A stretch of 64,000 bases of DNA from Lacinutrix sp. C3R15. Lineage in GTDB: Bacteria > Bacteroidota > Bacteroidia > Flavobacteriales > Flavobacteriaceae. Where the stretch lies: contig NZ_JAHKPZ010000031.1 of NCBI RefSeq assembly GCF_018860825.1, forward strand, positions 86,218 through 150,217. The letters run 5' to 3'. The position numbers were made by a program, and so were the translations under genes. The notes under the pieces are model-generated. The model did not search any database, was not told where the DNA came from, and saw nothing but the letters and a program-made list of their open reading frames with translations. Below, in pieces: positions 9,160 to 17,510 of the stretch (within the stretch, counting starts at the first letter, position 1; each line of letters opens with the position of its first letter).

Positions 9160-9648
9160 TTAATCTAATGTTTTCAGATGGGTTAATATTTCATCTGAAA
9201 CTTGAATCATTTTGGTTTCTATTTGTTCTGTCAATTTACTCAGGTTATTGAAATCAGGGTTTTCAACTAACGTAGCTTCAAGAATAGAATATTTAGGCAT
9301 TTCGGTTTTTCCTTTATTCCATTTTGTGGTTTTTAACAATTCCCAATATTTCTTTTGATTCGGTATGGTATTTCCTAAAAGCCAAACCTCAAACCGCATT
9401 TCTAAGTGATTTAATACAAGTCCAAATTTTAGCTTTTTACTTTTTAATAAATCGTTAGTATAGTAAAAATAAGTATAGTCTAAATATCCATGAAGAATTC
9501 CTGCAAATGAATATTGGTGAGAAAGACTTTTAATGAAATCTGTTCTTAATTGCATAACAAATTTCACTAACTCGTTATAAGCGATTAATATGTCTCCTTT
9601 TTCTAATTGTTCTTTATAAATTGAAACATATTTATTCAAATCCTTCAT
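9160..9648 (-). CDS. DUF7000-like hypothetical protein
   Basis: A 162-residue cytoplasmic protein beginning MKDLNKYVSIYKEQLEKGDI. The central part contains GYLDYTYFYYTNDLLKSKKL, LVLNHLEMRFEVWLLG and a KYWELL segment followed by TKWNKG. This ordered pattern (YxxxFxF...H...R.E.WL.G...KYW) is what I recall for the DUF7000 family in Bacteroidota and Firmicutes; function unknown. The family name rests on memory of the pattern. The 3' flank (9131-9156) ends in TTTATATATGTTGTTAGGC, similar to the R1 repeat ends in the 42-50 kb region. Confidence 0.75.
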   Translation of the reverse strand: MKDLNKYVSIYKEQLEKGDILIAYNELVKFVMQLRTDFIKSLSHQYSFAGILHGYLDYTYFYYTNDLLKSKKLKFGLVLNHLEMRFEVWLLGNTIPNQKKYWELLKTTKWNKGKTEMPKYSILEATLVENPDFNNLSKLTEQIETKMIQVSDEILTHLKTLD

Positions 9649-9702
9649 TTATGTACTTATAAATTCTTTAACCAAGGGTTTAGTGCACTTACAAACAGTT
9701 AA

Positions 9703-12438
9703 CTAAAGTTGATCGTCTGATTGTTTACGTTTTTCGTATTTAATGTCTTGAAGAATACTTGATTTTATACCAATAAAGAAATTCCAAGAGCTTCTAGAAC
9801 TAAAAGGTACCCAAGAAAAATTCATTCGCCAGCTTAATAAATCACGTTCAAAACGCAATTGCGTATAGGTGAAACCTTGGTTTTTTAAATCGTAACCAGA
9901 AGAAGCTCCAACCGTCCAACGTGGTGCAAATTCTATATCACCAGAAAACATTAGGGAATGTGATGATATTTCGTTTTGCCTAGTAGAATTAGAGTAATTA
10001 ACAGCGTAGGCAAGACGTAAGCTCCAAGGTATTTTATAGTTGTATAAAGTACCTGATTCTTTTTGTTCGTCTTTGTTTTCTTGCTGGTTGTTATTTAGTC
10101 TTTGGTCTGCAAAATCTTCGGCTACACCAAATAAATCATCTGCACGTCCACCATTACGTAAGGTTTCATTTCTGCTATTTTCTCTACTTTCATCTTCAGC
10201 ACTAAATGATTTGCTACTTAAGGTGTAATTCATGGTTAAGTTTGCACTAGTAAGTCTAAATAAGCTTCCACCATTATTAATATTATAGGTATCTATTTTA
10301 GTGTTGTTATTATCTAAAGCATAAGGATCAAGAACAGCACCAAAATTTATAGACATTTTATCATCTAGTATTTGAGTACCACCACTAACTCGCAAAGGAC
10401 TCCATTGTAAAGAATCTCCAGCAAAATTATACGATGTAGAAAAGTTTAAATTATTTAGTAGTGTAATTTTTTTATCTTCAGTAGCAGTACTGTCTTTAGC
10501 GCGTACTTTGGCTTCTAGATTATTAGAAAGACTTAAACCTAAAGAACTAGAAAAGTTTTGATTTGGTGCACCATAAAGGCTTTCTTCAAAACGAGAAAAA
10601 TCTACTTCTTCTTCCACTTCACCATCTGCATTCACTACTTCATAAGAATCCCAATAGGTATCAAAAGCAGGATTTATATTATAACTTACCGATGGACGCA
10701 TAACATGCCTAATCGCTTTTATTTTAGGGTCTTTACCTTCTTTTTCAAAGTTAAACATACCATAAACTGTGGTTCCTAAACTTGTACTAAAATTATAAGT
10801 TCTATAGGCATCAAAACCATTTATGTCTTCAGTTATTTCTTCTTCTAAATCAGTATCGTAGTATTTGTTAACGGTATTAAACGTCCAGTTTTCTTCAAAA
10901 TTAGTACTGGCACTTAAACTAAAATACTTAAATAGTTTAAAGTTAGTAGATAAAGGTATACTGTGTTGTACACCCATTAAAGCATCATCCCACATTTCTT
11001 TTTTAAAGAACAGTGAATCTGTTGTAGTAATACTATTTTCTGCTGTTAAATTATATTGAAAATTAAGATTTTCTATTATACCATTATTGCTTCCTGTTTT
11101 ATTACCAAAAGGATAAATTCTACTAACACTAGCCTGAATTGTAGGTAGTGTCATGTTTATGGTTTCTGTATTTGTGTTTTGTGAGTGTGTTGCTGCTGCA
11201 CTAAAATTTACCTGTGGCTCTCCTTGAAAGGTTTTAGAGTATGAAACCGAAGAAGATAAGGTGTTATTTAAAAAACTAGAAACATTTGTTTGGTTAATAG
11301 AGGTTTGATAGTAAGAACTACTACCTAAGTTAACCGAAGCTGAAAAACGAGAGTTAGGACTCGATTTTGTGTCCTGACTATGTGACCAACGTATGTTGTA
11401 TATGGTGTTTTTAGCATAATCATCAAAACCACGCTCACTAGTAATTAGATTTTCATACCTAAAACTAACATTACCATTAAATTTATAACGTACATTATAT
11501 TTACTTTGAATGTTGGTACCATAACTACCATTGGTGTAATAATCCCCAAGAACGGCCAAGTCTAAATAATCATTAATAGCAAAATAGTAACCACCATTTT
11601 GTAAAAAATAACCTCTTTCGTTTTGTTCCCCAAAACTAGGAAAGATAACTCCAGAAGTTTGTTTTTTAGTTAACGGAAAATATGCAAAAGGCAAACCTAT
11701 AGGTGTAGGTACACCATAAATAAACATGTTAGTTAATCCTGTTGCTACTTTTTCATCTGGAACTACTTTGGCTTTACGTAGTAAAAAATAATATTCAGGA
11801 TCTTCTCTGTTTTCAGAAGTAGTATATTTTGCATTTTGTACAAAATAAACAGAGTCGTTTTCTTTTTTAGATATTTCACTATCAAAAAAACCACCTGCTT
11901 GTTCTGTTCTAGAGTTAAAAATTAAAGCTTTTTCAGTATCTATATTAAATCTAATAGAGTCTGGTTCTACTACTTGAGTCCCTTGTTTAAATACGGGATG
12001 TTGTGAGTATTCACCTAAAGAATCTTTTATTCTACCAGCATACACTTCGTTTTTACTATAATCTATAACAATAGTTCCTGCTTTAATTTCCATGTCACCA
12101 TAGATAATTTCGGCTTCGTTATATAAATATAGTTTTTGTTCTTTTCTATTAAAAGAAGTATAGTCTTTGGCTTTATAATTAACTATATCTGTTAAAAACT
12201 CTGGTTTAGGTTTTACAGAATCGTTTTTAGTAGAATCTTGTCCTTTTTCTGTAAGTTCTATTGTAGATGAAGGCTCTTTTGGCTTTAAAACATCGTTTAC
12301 ATTAATAGCAACAGAATCTCCCTTTTTTATAGGATGTATCTCTCCGCCAGAGTTTGGTCTGTCTTGAGCAAAGCTACACATGTTAATAAACATGGTAAAA
12401 CTTAGGGCAAAAAGTATTTGAAATTTATTTGTACGCAA
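9703..12438 (-). CDS. lptD: LptD-like LPS assembly outer-membrane protein
   Basis: About 911 residues. It inserts lipopolysaccharide into the outer membrane. After a signal peptide (ending MCSFAQ) comes an OstA/LptA-like beta-jellyroll region (YNEAEIIYGDMEIKAGTIVI, FKQGTQVVEPDSIRFN), then a long beta-barrel with repeating aromatic strands and the conserved pattern GVPTPIGLPFAYFPL / GVIFPSFGE. Both features fit the flavobacterial LptD family. The frame is open back to 12528, but the promoter box at 12486-12493 lies inside that extension, so I chose the TTG at 12438 (MRTNKFQILFALSF). It diverges from the cell-wall amidase gene. Confidence 0.88.
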   Translation of the reverse strand: MRTNKFQILFALSFTMFINMCSFAQDRPNSGGEIHPIKKGDSVAINVNDVLKPKEPSSTIELTEKGQDSTKNDSVKPKPEFLTDIVNYKAKDYTSFNRKEQKLYLYNEAEIIYGDMEIKAGTIVIDYSKNEVYAGRIKDSLGEYSQHPVFKQGTQVVEPDSIRFNIDTEKALIFNSRTEQAGGFFDSEISKKENDSVYFVQNAKYTTSENREDPEYYFLLRKAKVVPDEKVATGLTNMFIYGVPTPIGLPFAYFPLTKKQTSGVIFPSFGEQNERGYFLQNGGYYFAINDYLDLAVLGDYYTNGSYGTNIQSKYNVRYKFNGNVSFRYENLITSERGFDDYAKNTIYNIRWSHSQDTKSSPNSRFSASVNLGSSSYYQTSINQTNVSSFLNNTLSSSVSYSKTFQGEPQVNFSAAATHSQNTNTETINMTLPTIQASVSRIYPFGNKTGSNNGIIENLNFQYNLTAENSITTTDSLFFKKEMWDDALMGVQHSIPLSTNFKLFKYFSLSASTNFEENWTFNTVNKYYDTDLEEEITEDINGFDAYRTYNFSTSLGTTVYGMFNFEKEGKDPKIKAIRHVMRPSVSYNINPAFDTYWDSYEVVNADGEVEEEVDFSRFEESLYGAPNQNFSSSLGLSLSNNLEAKVRAKDSTATEDKKITLLNNLNFSTSYNFAGDSLQWSPLRVSGGTQILDDKMSINFGAVLDPYALDNNNTKIDTYNINNGGSLFRLTSANLTMNYTLSSKSFSAEDESRENSRNETLRNGGRADDLFGVAEDFADQRLNNNQQENKDEQKESGTLYNYKIPWSLRLAYAVNYSNSTRQNEISSHSLMFSGDIEFAPRWTVGASSGYDLKNQGFTYTQLRFERDLLSWRMNFSWVPFSSRSSWNFFIGIKSSILQDIKYEKRKQSDDQL

Positions 12439-12485
12439 CGCTTTTAATGTATTTTTGTAAAAGTATGGCTCGGTTTTTGAATTGC

Positions 12486-12493
12486 CAAAATTA
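12486..12493 (-). promoter_or_regulatory. -7 box TAATTTTG for lptD
   Basis: Minus-strand TAATTTTG matches TAnnTTTG and would start transcription near 12479, about 40 bases before the chosen TTG start. Confidence 0.55.
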
Positions 12494-12566
12494 CATATAT
12501 TTTTTATGATTAATTTAATATTAAGCAATTTAAAATAATTTAAGCCCTTAAATAGTTATTATCTGT

Positions 12567-13682
12567 ATGCAAACGAATAGATTATATTTTTTCTTATCTT
12601 TTATAATAGTATTAACGCTTTTTGTTAGTCCCTCTAATATTTATGCACAAAAATCAGACAAGTTTGTTGTGGTTTTAGACGCTGGACATGGTGGGCATGA
12701 CCCAGGAAATCTAGGAAATGGGTATAAAGAAAAAAGTATTGCCTTAAATATTGTACTTGCGGTTGGTAAAGAATTAGAGAAAAATTCAGACATTAAAGTA
12801 ATATATACACGTAAAACAGATGTATTTTTAGAGTTGCGTGAACGTGCAGCCATTGCAAATAATGCAGATGCAGATTTATTTGTTTCTGTACATTGTAATT
12901 CTTTTAGCAATCAAGCACACGGAACAGAAACCTTTGTTTTAGGTTTGCATGCTAGTGAAAGAAACTTTGAGGTAGCTAAAAAAGAAAACGAAGTTATTTA
13001 TTTAGAGGAAAACTATGATGTGCATTATGAAGGTTTTGATCCTAAAGCACCAGAGTCTTTAATAGGGCTTACCTTAATGCAAGAATCTTACTTAGATCAA
13101 AGTATTCAATTGGCACAATTAGTTGAAACTAATTTTGTAAATTCTTTAAAACGTAAGAGTAGAGGTGTTAAGCAAGCTGGTTTTTGGGTACTACACAATA
13201 CATACATGCCAAGTATTCTTATTGAAACAGGTTTTTTAACTTATAAAAGTGAAGGTGCGTATTTAAATTCTAATAAAGGACAAAAAGATATGGCTACAGC
13301 AATTAAAGAAGCCATATTAAAATATAAAAAGACATTAGACCAAAATGTAGGTGAGTTTGTTTTTACACCTCAAGAAGAATACCCTAGTGTTACTGATGAT
13401 TCTGAACAAATCATAAAAAATGTGGTTTTTAAAGTTCAAATTGCAGCTAGTTCCAGAAAACTAGAGCCAAAACCATATAATTTTAAAGGTTTGTCTAATG
13501 TTTCAAGAGAAAAAGAAGGAGGCCTTTATAAATATTTTTATGGCTACACATCAGATTATACCAAGGCTAAACAATTACAAGCCAATGCAAAAAGCAAAGG
13601 ATATAACAGTTGTTTTTTAGTCGCTTTTAAAGACGGAGAAAAAATAGCTCTAGACCAAGCCTTAAAAACAAGTGCTAATTAG
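12567..13682 (+). CDS. N-acetylmuramoyl-L-alanine amidase (Amidase_3)
   Basis: A 371-residue secreted enzyme that cleaves the amide bond between MurNAc and L-alanine in peptidoglycan. Residues 1-27 are a signal peptide. The Amidase_3 zinc site is visible: His41 in DAGHGGHDPG, Glu55 in GYKEKS, a His in SVHCNSF near residue 110, and the catalytic Glu in SILIETGFL near residue 216. After residue 290 a C-terminal region (VFKVQIAASS...YKYFYGYTSDYTKAKQ) resembles a SPOR-like peptidoglycan-binding domain. It is the first gene of the run leading to the MlaD protein. AmiA/B/C type cannot be assigned. Confidence 0.92.
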   Translation: MQTNRLYFFLSFIIVLTLFVSPSNIYAQKSDKFVVVLDAGHGGHDPGNLGNGYKEKSIALNIVLAVGKELEKNSDIKVIYTRKTDVFLELRERAAIANNADADLFVSVHCNSFSNQAHGTETFVLGLHASERNFEVAKKENEVIYLEENYDVHYEGFDPKAPESLIGLTLMQESYLDQSIQLAQLVETNFVNSLKRKSRGVKQAGFWVLHNTYMPSILIETGFLTYKSEGAYLNSNKGQKDMATAIKEAILKYKKTLDQNVGEFVFTPQEEYPSVTDDSEQIIKNVVFKVQIAASSRKLEPKPYNFKGLSNVSREKEGGLYKYFYGYTSDYTKAKQLQANAKSKGYNSCFLVAFKDGEKIALDQALKTSAN

Positions 13683-13706
13683 AGTCGTTCTTTGTAAATT
13701 TATTTC

Positions 13707-13714
13707 TAATTTTG
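13707..13714 (+). promoter_or_regulatory. -7 box TAATTTTG before the MlaD gene
   Basis: Exact TAnnTTTG match 23 bases before the TTG start at 13738; supports independent transcription of the MlaD gene and its TTG start. Confidence 0.5.
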
Positions 13715-13737
13715 TTTCATAACCAATCCAATTTACG

Positions 13738-14685
13738 TTGAAGTTATCCAGAGAAGTTAAAACTGCCATACTTGTTATATTAGGAATTGTTTTCCTTATA
13801 ATTGGTATTAATTATTTGAAAGGAATAAACATCTTTCAATCCAAAAACGAATTCTATACTGAATTTGACTACAATGCATTAACACCAGCATCTCCTGTTA
13901 CTATAAAAGGAAATATTGTAGGAAAAATTAACAATATTAAATATGATTTTGAAACTGGTAAAACACGAGTAGCTTTTACTATAGATAAAAATTTGAAATT
14001 TTCTAAAGACAGTAAAATGCGTCTTTATGAATTAGGACTAATGGGAGGAAATGGTATGGCTATTATTCCTGCAGAAGGTGGAGCTCCTGCAAAAAATGGA
14101 GATTTTATAAAATCAGAAGTAGAAGAAGGACTTGTTAAAAGCTTAACTTCTAATTTTTCAGGATTAAGTTCTGGATTAGATGAAACCCTAGAATCTGCAG
14201 ATTCGCTTTTAGTAAACCTAAACAAATTAGTAGAAGACGATTCTGATAAAGGACTAAAAAATGCAATAGGAGAATTAAACACTACTATTAAATCTTTTCA
14301 AACCTTATCCTATTCATTTAACTCTTTAATTGCAAAAAATGATGCAACACTTACTTCTATGCTTTCTAATTTTGATAAAGTAAGCAAAGACTTAGGAGCA
14401 CTTACCAATGATTTAAAAGATGTAGAAATATCTAAAACCGTAAAAACTTTAGACCAGACCTTATTAGAGGTAAATACACTTTTAACAGGTTTAGATCAAG
14501 GCAAAGGTACACTTGGTAAACTACTTACAGATGAAGAGTTGTATAATAACTTAGAAGTAGCATCACAACAACTACAAGAATTATTACAAGACTTTAAATT
14601 AAACCCAAGCAGATATGTAAAAGTATCTGTATTTGGTAAAAAAGATAAAGAAGGCTATATTAAACCAGAAGACGAAAGACAATAA
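13738..14685 (+). CDS. MlaD/MCE family lipid-transport protein
   Basis: A 315-residue protein with a TTG start (MKLSREVKTAILVILGIVFL). One N-terminal membrane helix anchors it in the inner membrane. An MCE domain follows at about residues 35-125 (ALTPASPVTIKGNIVGKINNI, LMGGNGMAIIP), then a long helical region to residue 285. MCE proteins form hexameric rings that move phospholipids between inner and outer membranes with an ABC transporter. No permease or ATPase gene lies beside it here; they are probably elsewhere. The gene is followed by the Fe-S protein gene after 12 bp, so they are likely cotranscribed. Confidence 0.88.
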   Translation: MKLSREVKTAILVILGIVFLIIGINYLKGINIFQSKNEFYTEFDYNALTPASPVTIKGNIVGKINNIKYDFETGKTRVAFTIDKNLKFSKDSKMRLYELGLMGGNGMAIIPAEGGAPAKNGDFIKSEVEEGLVKSLTSNFSGLSSGLDETLESADSLLVNLNKLVEDDSDKGLKNAIGELNTTIKSFQTLSYSFNSLIAKNDATLTSMLSNFDKVSKDLGALTNDLKDVEISKTVKTLDQTLLEVNTLLTGLDQGKGTLGKLLTDEELYNNLEVASQQLQELLQDFKLNPSRYVKVSVFGKKDKEGYIKPEDERQ

Positions 14686-14697
14686 ACTAACCATTAC

Positions 14698-16002
14698 ATG
14701 AACTATTTACCAAATATAATTTTTGCTATTGCGCTACTTTTAGGGCTTGGCTATTTTGCTAAAAATGTAAAAAAACTAGTACGTAATATTAAATTAGGTC
14801 AAGATGTAGACGTAAGCGACAATACCTCACAGCGTTGGAAAAACATGATCAATATTGCGTTAGGACAAAGTAAACTTGTTAAACGTCCAGTTTCAGGTTT
14901 CTTACATGTAGTAGTTTATGTTGGTTTTATCATCATAAATATTGAAGTTCTAGAAATTATTATTGACGGACTTTTTGGTACACATCGTATATTTTCTAGT
15001 GTATTACCAACATCTGTTTACGGATTTTTAATTGGTACTTTCGAGGTCTTAGCCTTTTTAGTATTAGTGGCTGTTACTGTTTTTTGGGTTAGAAGAAACC
15101 TAATAAAACTAGCTCGCTTCTGGAAAGACGAAATGAAAGGTTGGCCAAAAAACGATGGAAACTTCATTCTGTATTTTGAAATGGTTTTAATGACCTTATT
15201 CTTAGTAATGAACGCTACAGATGGTACTTTTCAAGAAATGCAATCCGGTAATATAATAAGTCAATATTTAGCACCTTTATTTTCTGATTCTATTGCTCCT
15301 GTTATTGAAAGAGTAGCTTGGTGGTTACACATTGTTGGTATTTTAATTTTCTTAAATTACCTATACTTTTCAAAGCATTTACACATCCTTTTAGCATTTC
15401 CAAATGTGTATTACGGACGTGTAAACAACAAGGGACAGTTAAACAACTTAGCCTCTGTAACAGCAGAAGTAAAAATGATGATGGATCCTAATGCAGATCC
15501 ATTTGCAGCAGCACCAGAAGGAGCAGAAGACGAAGTTCCTGCAAAATTTGGAGCTAGTGATGTACAAGATTTATCTTGGGTGCAATTACTAAATGCATAT
15601 ACTTGTACAGAATGTGGACGATGCACCAGCGAATGCCCTGCAAACCTAACAGGTAAAAAACTATCGCCTAGAAAAATCATGATGGACACTAGAGACCGTC
15701 TAGAAGAAGTAGGTAAAAATATAGATGCTAATAATGGCGAATTTAAAGACGATGGTAAACAATTATTAGGAGACTATATTACCAATGAAGAAATTTGGGC
15801 ATGTACCAGCTGTAACGCCTGTGTAGAAGCTTGTCCTGTAAGCATCGATCCGTTGTCTATTATTATAGAAATGCGTCGCTATTTGGTAATGGAACAAAGC
15901 GCAGCGCCATCAGAATTAAACAATATGATGACCAATATAGAAAATAACGGAGCACCTTGGCCGTACAACCAACAAGATAGATTAAACTGGAAAAACGAGT
16001 AA
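14698..16002 (+). CDS. Membrane-bound 4Fe-4S dicluster protein (HdrC/DsrK-like)
   Basis: A 434-residue protein. The N-terminal 240 residues contain about five membrane helices (for example VVVYVGFIIINIEVLEIII and IVGILIFLNYLYFS). The C-terminal half has two 4Fe-4S motifs, Cys303/306/309/313 (CTECGRCTSECP) and Cys369/372/375/379 (CTSCNACVEACPV). This resembles heterodisulfide-reductase-type electron-transfer subunits that link membrane quinones to a CCG-domain partner, and the partner is the next gene but one feature downstream. The physiological donor and acceptor are unknown. It follows the MlaD gene at 12 bp. Confidence 0.88.
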   Translation: MNYLPNIIFAIALLLGLGYFAKNVKKLVRNIKLGQDVDVSDNTSQRWKNMINIALGQSKLVKRPVSGFLHVVVYVGFIIINIEVLEIIIDGLFGTHRIFSSVLPTSVYGFLIGTFEVLAFLVLVAVTVFWVRRNLIKLARFWKDEMKGWPKNDGNFILYFEMVLMTLFLVMNATDGTFQEMQSGNIISQYLAPLFSDSIAPVIERVAWWLHIVGILIFLNYLYFSKHLHILLAFPNVYYGRVNNKGQLNNLASVTAEVKMMMDPNADPFAAAPEGAEDEVPAKFGASDVQDLSWVQLLNAYTCTECGRCTSECPANLTGKKLSPRKIMMDTRDRLEEVGKNIDANNGEFKDDGKQLLGDYITNEEIWACTSCNACVEACPVSIDPLSIIIEMRRYLVMEQSAAPSELNNMMTNIENNGAPWPYNQQDRLNWKNE

Positions 16003-16010
16003 ATTAATCT

Positions 16011-16100
16011 GGGCGTTACCACAAGGGTCGCGCTTTCGGCAGTCGCTTTTTTTGAGAAAAACAAAAAAGAGCTTCAACAAAGCCTCAATCGCTAACGCAG
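16011..16100. repeat. GC-rich interspersed repeat between the two Fe-S genes
   Basis: A block starting GGGCGTTACCACAAGGGTCG and ending in CGCTAACGCAG stands out as GC-rich against its AT-rich surroundings. It includes CGCTTTCGGCAGTCGC and then an A/T-rich centre. I recall closely similar blocks between genes in many Flavobacteriaceae genomes; only one copy is visible here. It splits what would otherwise be a tight operon. Confidence 0.65.
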
Positions 16101-16138
16101 TTAAAAACTAAAATTTAAATTTCGAAAATCACAACATA

Positions 16139-16930
16139 ATGAGTAAAGAACTTAACGTGCCAACAATGGCAGAGTGTATGGCAGAAGGTAAAACACCAGA
16201 TATTTTATTCTGGGTTGGTTCTGCAGGAAGTTATGATGATAGAGCAAAAAAAATAACCAAAGCATTTGTAAAAATACTAAACAAAGCAAACGTTAATTTT
16301 GCCGTTTTAGGCACCGAAGAAAGTGCTACAGGTGATTTAGCTAAAAGAGCAGGAAATGAATTCTTGTTTCAAATGCAAGCAATGATGAATATCGAGGTTT
16401 TAAATATGTATGAGGTAAAACGCATTGTAACCTGTGATCCGCATTCTTTTAACTGCCTAAAAAACGAATATCCAGGTTTAGGTGGTGTTTATGATGTAAT
16501 GCATCATACACAATTTATTAAAGAATTAATAAGCTCCGGAAAATTAGATATTAAAGAAAGTGATTATAAAGGCAAACAAATAACCTTTCATGATCCTTGT
16601 TATTTAGGTAGAGCAAACTCAGAATACAATGCACCAAGAGAAGTATTAAGTTCGTTACATGCTAACTTAGTAGAAATGAAACGTAGTAAGGCAACTGCTT
16701 TATGTTGTGGAGCAGGAGGAGCACAAATGTTTAAAGAACCAGAAAAAGGGAATAAAGACATTAATGAGCTTCGTACAGAAGATGCATTACAAACCAATCC
16801 AGAAATTATTGCAACTGCTTGTCCTTATTGCATGACTATGATGTCAGACGGCGTAAAAGTAAAAGAAAAAGAAGCACAAATAAAAGTATTAGATATTGCA
16901 GAACTTATAGCTAGTTCTCAAAATTTATAA
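16139..16930 (+). CDS. CCG-domain (Fe-S)-binding protein (HdrB-like)
   Basis: A 263-residue soluble protein. It has one complete cysteine-rich CCG motif, HDPCYLGR near residue 152 with ALCCGAGGAQMF near residue 190 and TACPYCMTMM near residue 225; the N-terminal counterpart is reduced to VTCDPHSFNC near residue 102. CCG domains bind a non-cubane or additional 4Fe-4S cluster in heterodisulfide reductase B and in lactate or glycolate oxidase subunits. Together with the membrane Fe-S gene upstream it should form a two-subunit redox complex. The gap between them is occupied by the GC-rich repeat. Confidence 0.87.
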   Translation: MSKELNVPTMAECMAEGKTPDILFWVGSAGSYDDRAKKITKAFVKILNKANVNFAVLGTEESATGDLAKRAGNEFLFQMQAMMNIEVLNMYEVKRIVTCDPHSFNCLKNEYPGLGGVYDVMHHTQFIKELISSGKLDIKESDYKGKQITFHDPCYLGRANSEYNAPREVLSSLHANLVEMKRSKATALCCGAGGAQMFKEPEKGNKDINELRTEDALQTNPEIIATACPYCMTMMSDGVKVKEKEAQIKVLDIAELIASSQNL

Positions 16931-17002
16931 ATCTTGTTAATTCATTTAAATAATGTCATGCCTAGCACTGTCGAAGCATCTTTACTATAATATAAATACT
17001 TA

Positions 17003-17488
17003 ATGTTAATTAATTTCAACGAATTACCAGAAGAATCTCGTGTTTGGATCTACCAAGCAAACCGTTCTTTTACAGAAAAAGAAATAGAAGAGATTTCAAA
17101 TAAGCTAAATATTTTTATTGAAAACTGGGCTGCTCATGGTAGCGATTTGCAAGCAGGCTACAAGGTTGTTTATAAGCGCTTTATTGTTATTGGGTTAAAC
17201 CAAAACATTAACAATGCAACAGGTTGTTCTATTGATGCTTCGGTGCAATTTATACAGCAATTAGAAAAAGATTACAATGTAGATTTAATGGATAAAATGA
17301 ATGTTTCTTACAAACAAGGAGAGTTCATTGCTTATAAATCATTAACTGATTTTAGAAAAATGGCTAAAGATAAAGCCGTTTCAAAAAACACAATTGTTTT
17401 TAATAATTTAGTGAATACAGTAGCAGAATTTAAAGAAAACTGGGAAGTACCTGCTAGTGAGAGCTGGCATAGTAGATTTTTAAATTAG
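17003..17488 (+). CDS. Conserved flavobacterial protein (often mislabelled 'ABC transporter ATPase')
   Basis: A 161-residue cytoplasmic protein. It begins FNELPEESRVWIYQANRSF and contains FIENWAAHGSDLQAGYKVVY, a glycine-free middle and a C-terminus ENWEVPASESWHSRFLN. I recall its homologues being annotated as ABC transporter ATPases, but no Walker A (GxxxxGKS/T), Walker B or signature motif is present, so that label is not supported. The fixed cysteine-poor, tryptophan-rich pattern suggests a structural or binding role. It lies between the Fe-S gene and serB on the same strand with small gaps. Confidence 0.8.
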   Translation: MLINFNELPEESRVWIYQANRSFTEKEIEEISNKLNIFIENWAAHGSDLQAGYKVVYKRFIVIGLNQNINNATGCSIDASVQFIQQLEKDYNVDLMDKMNVSYKQGEFIAYKSLTDFRKMAKDKAVSKNTIVFNNLVNTVAEFKENWEVPASESWHSRFLN

Positions 17489-17510
17489 TAGCTAGTAATT
17501 ATAAATACAT

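Noticed and set aside
9703..12438. Plus-strand frames inside lptD (for example near 10040, 10558, 10865)
   Set aside because: Short, antisense to well-matched LptD sequence, no start context.
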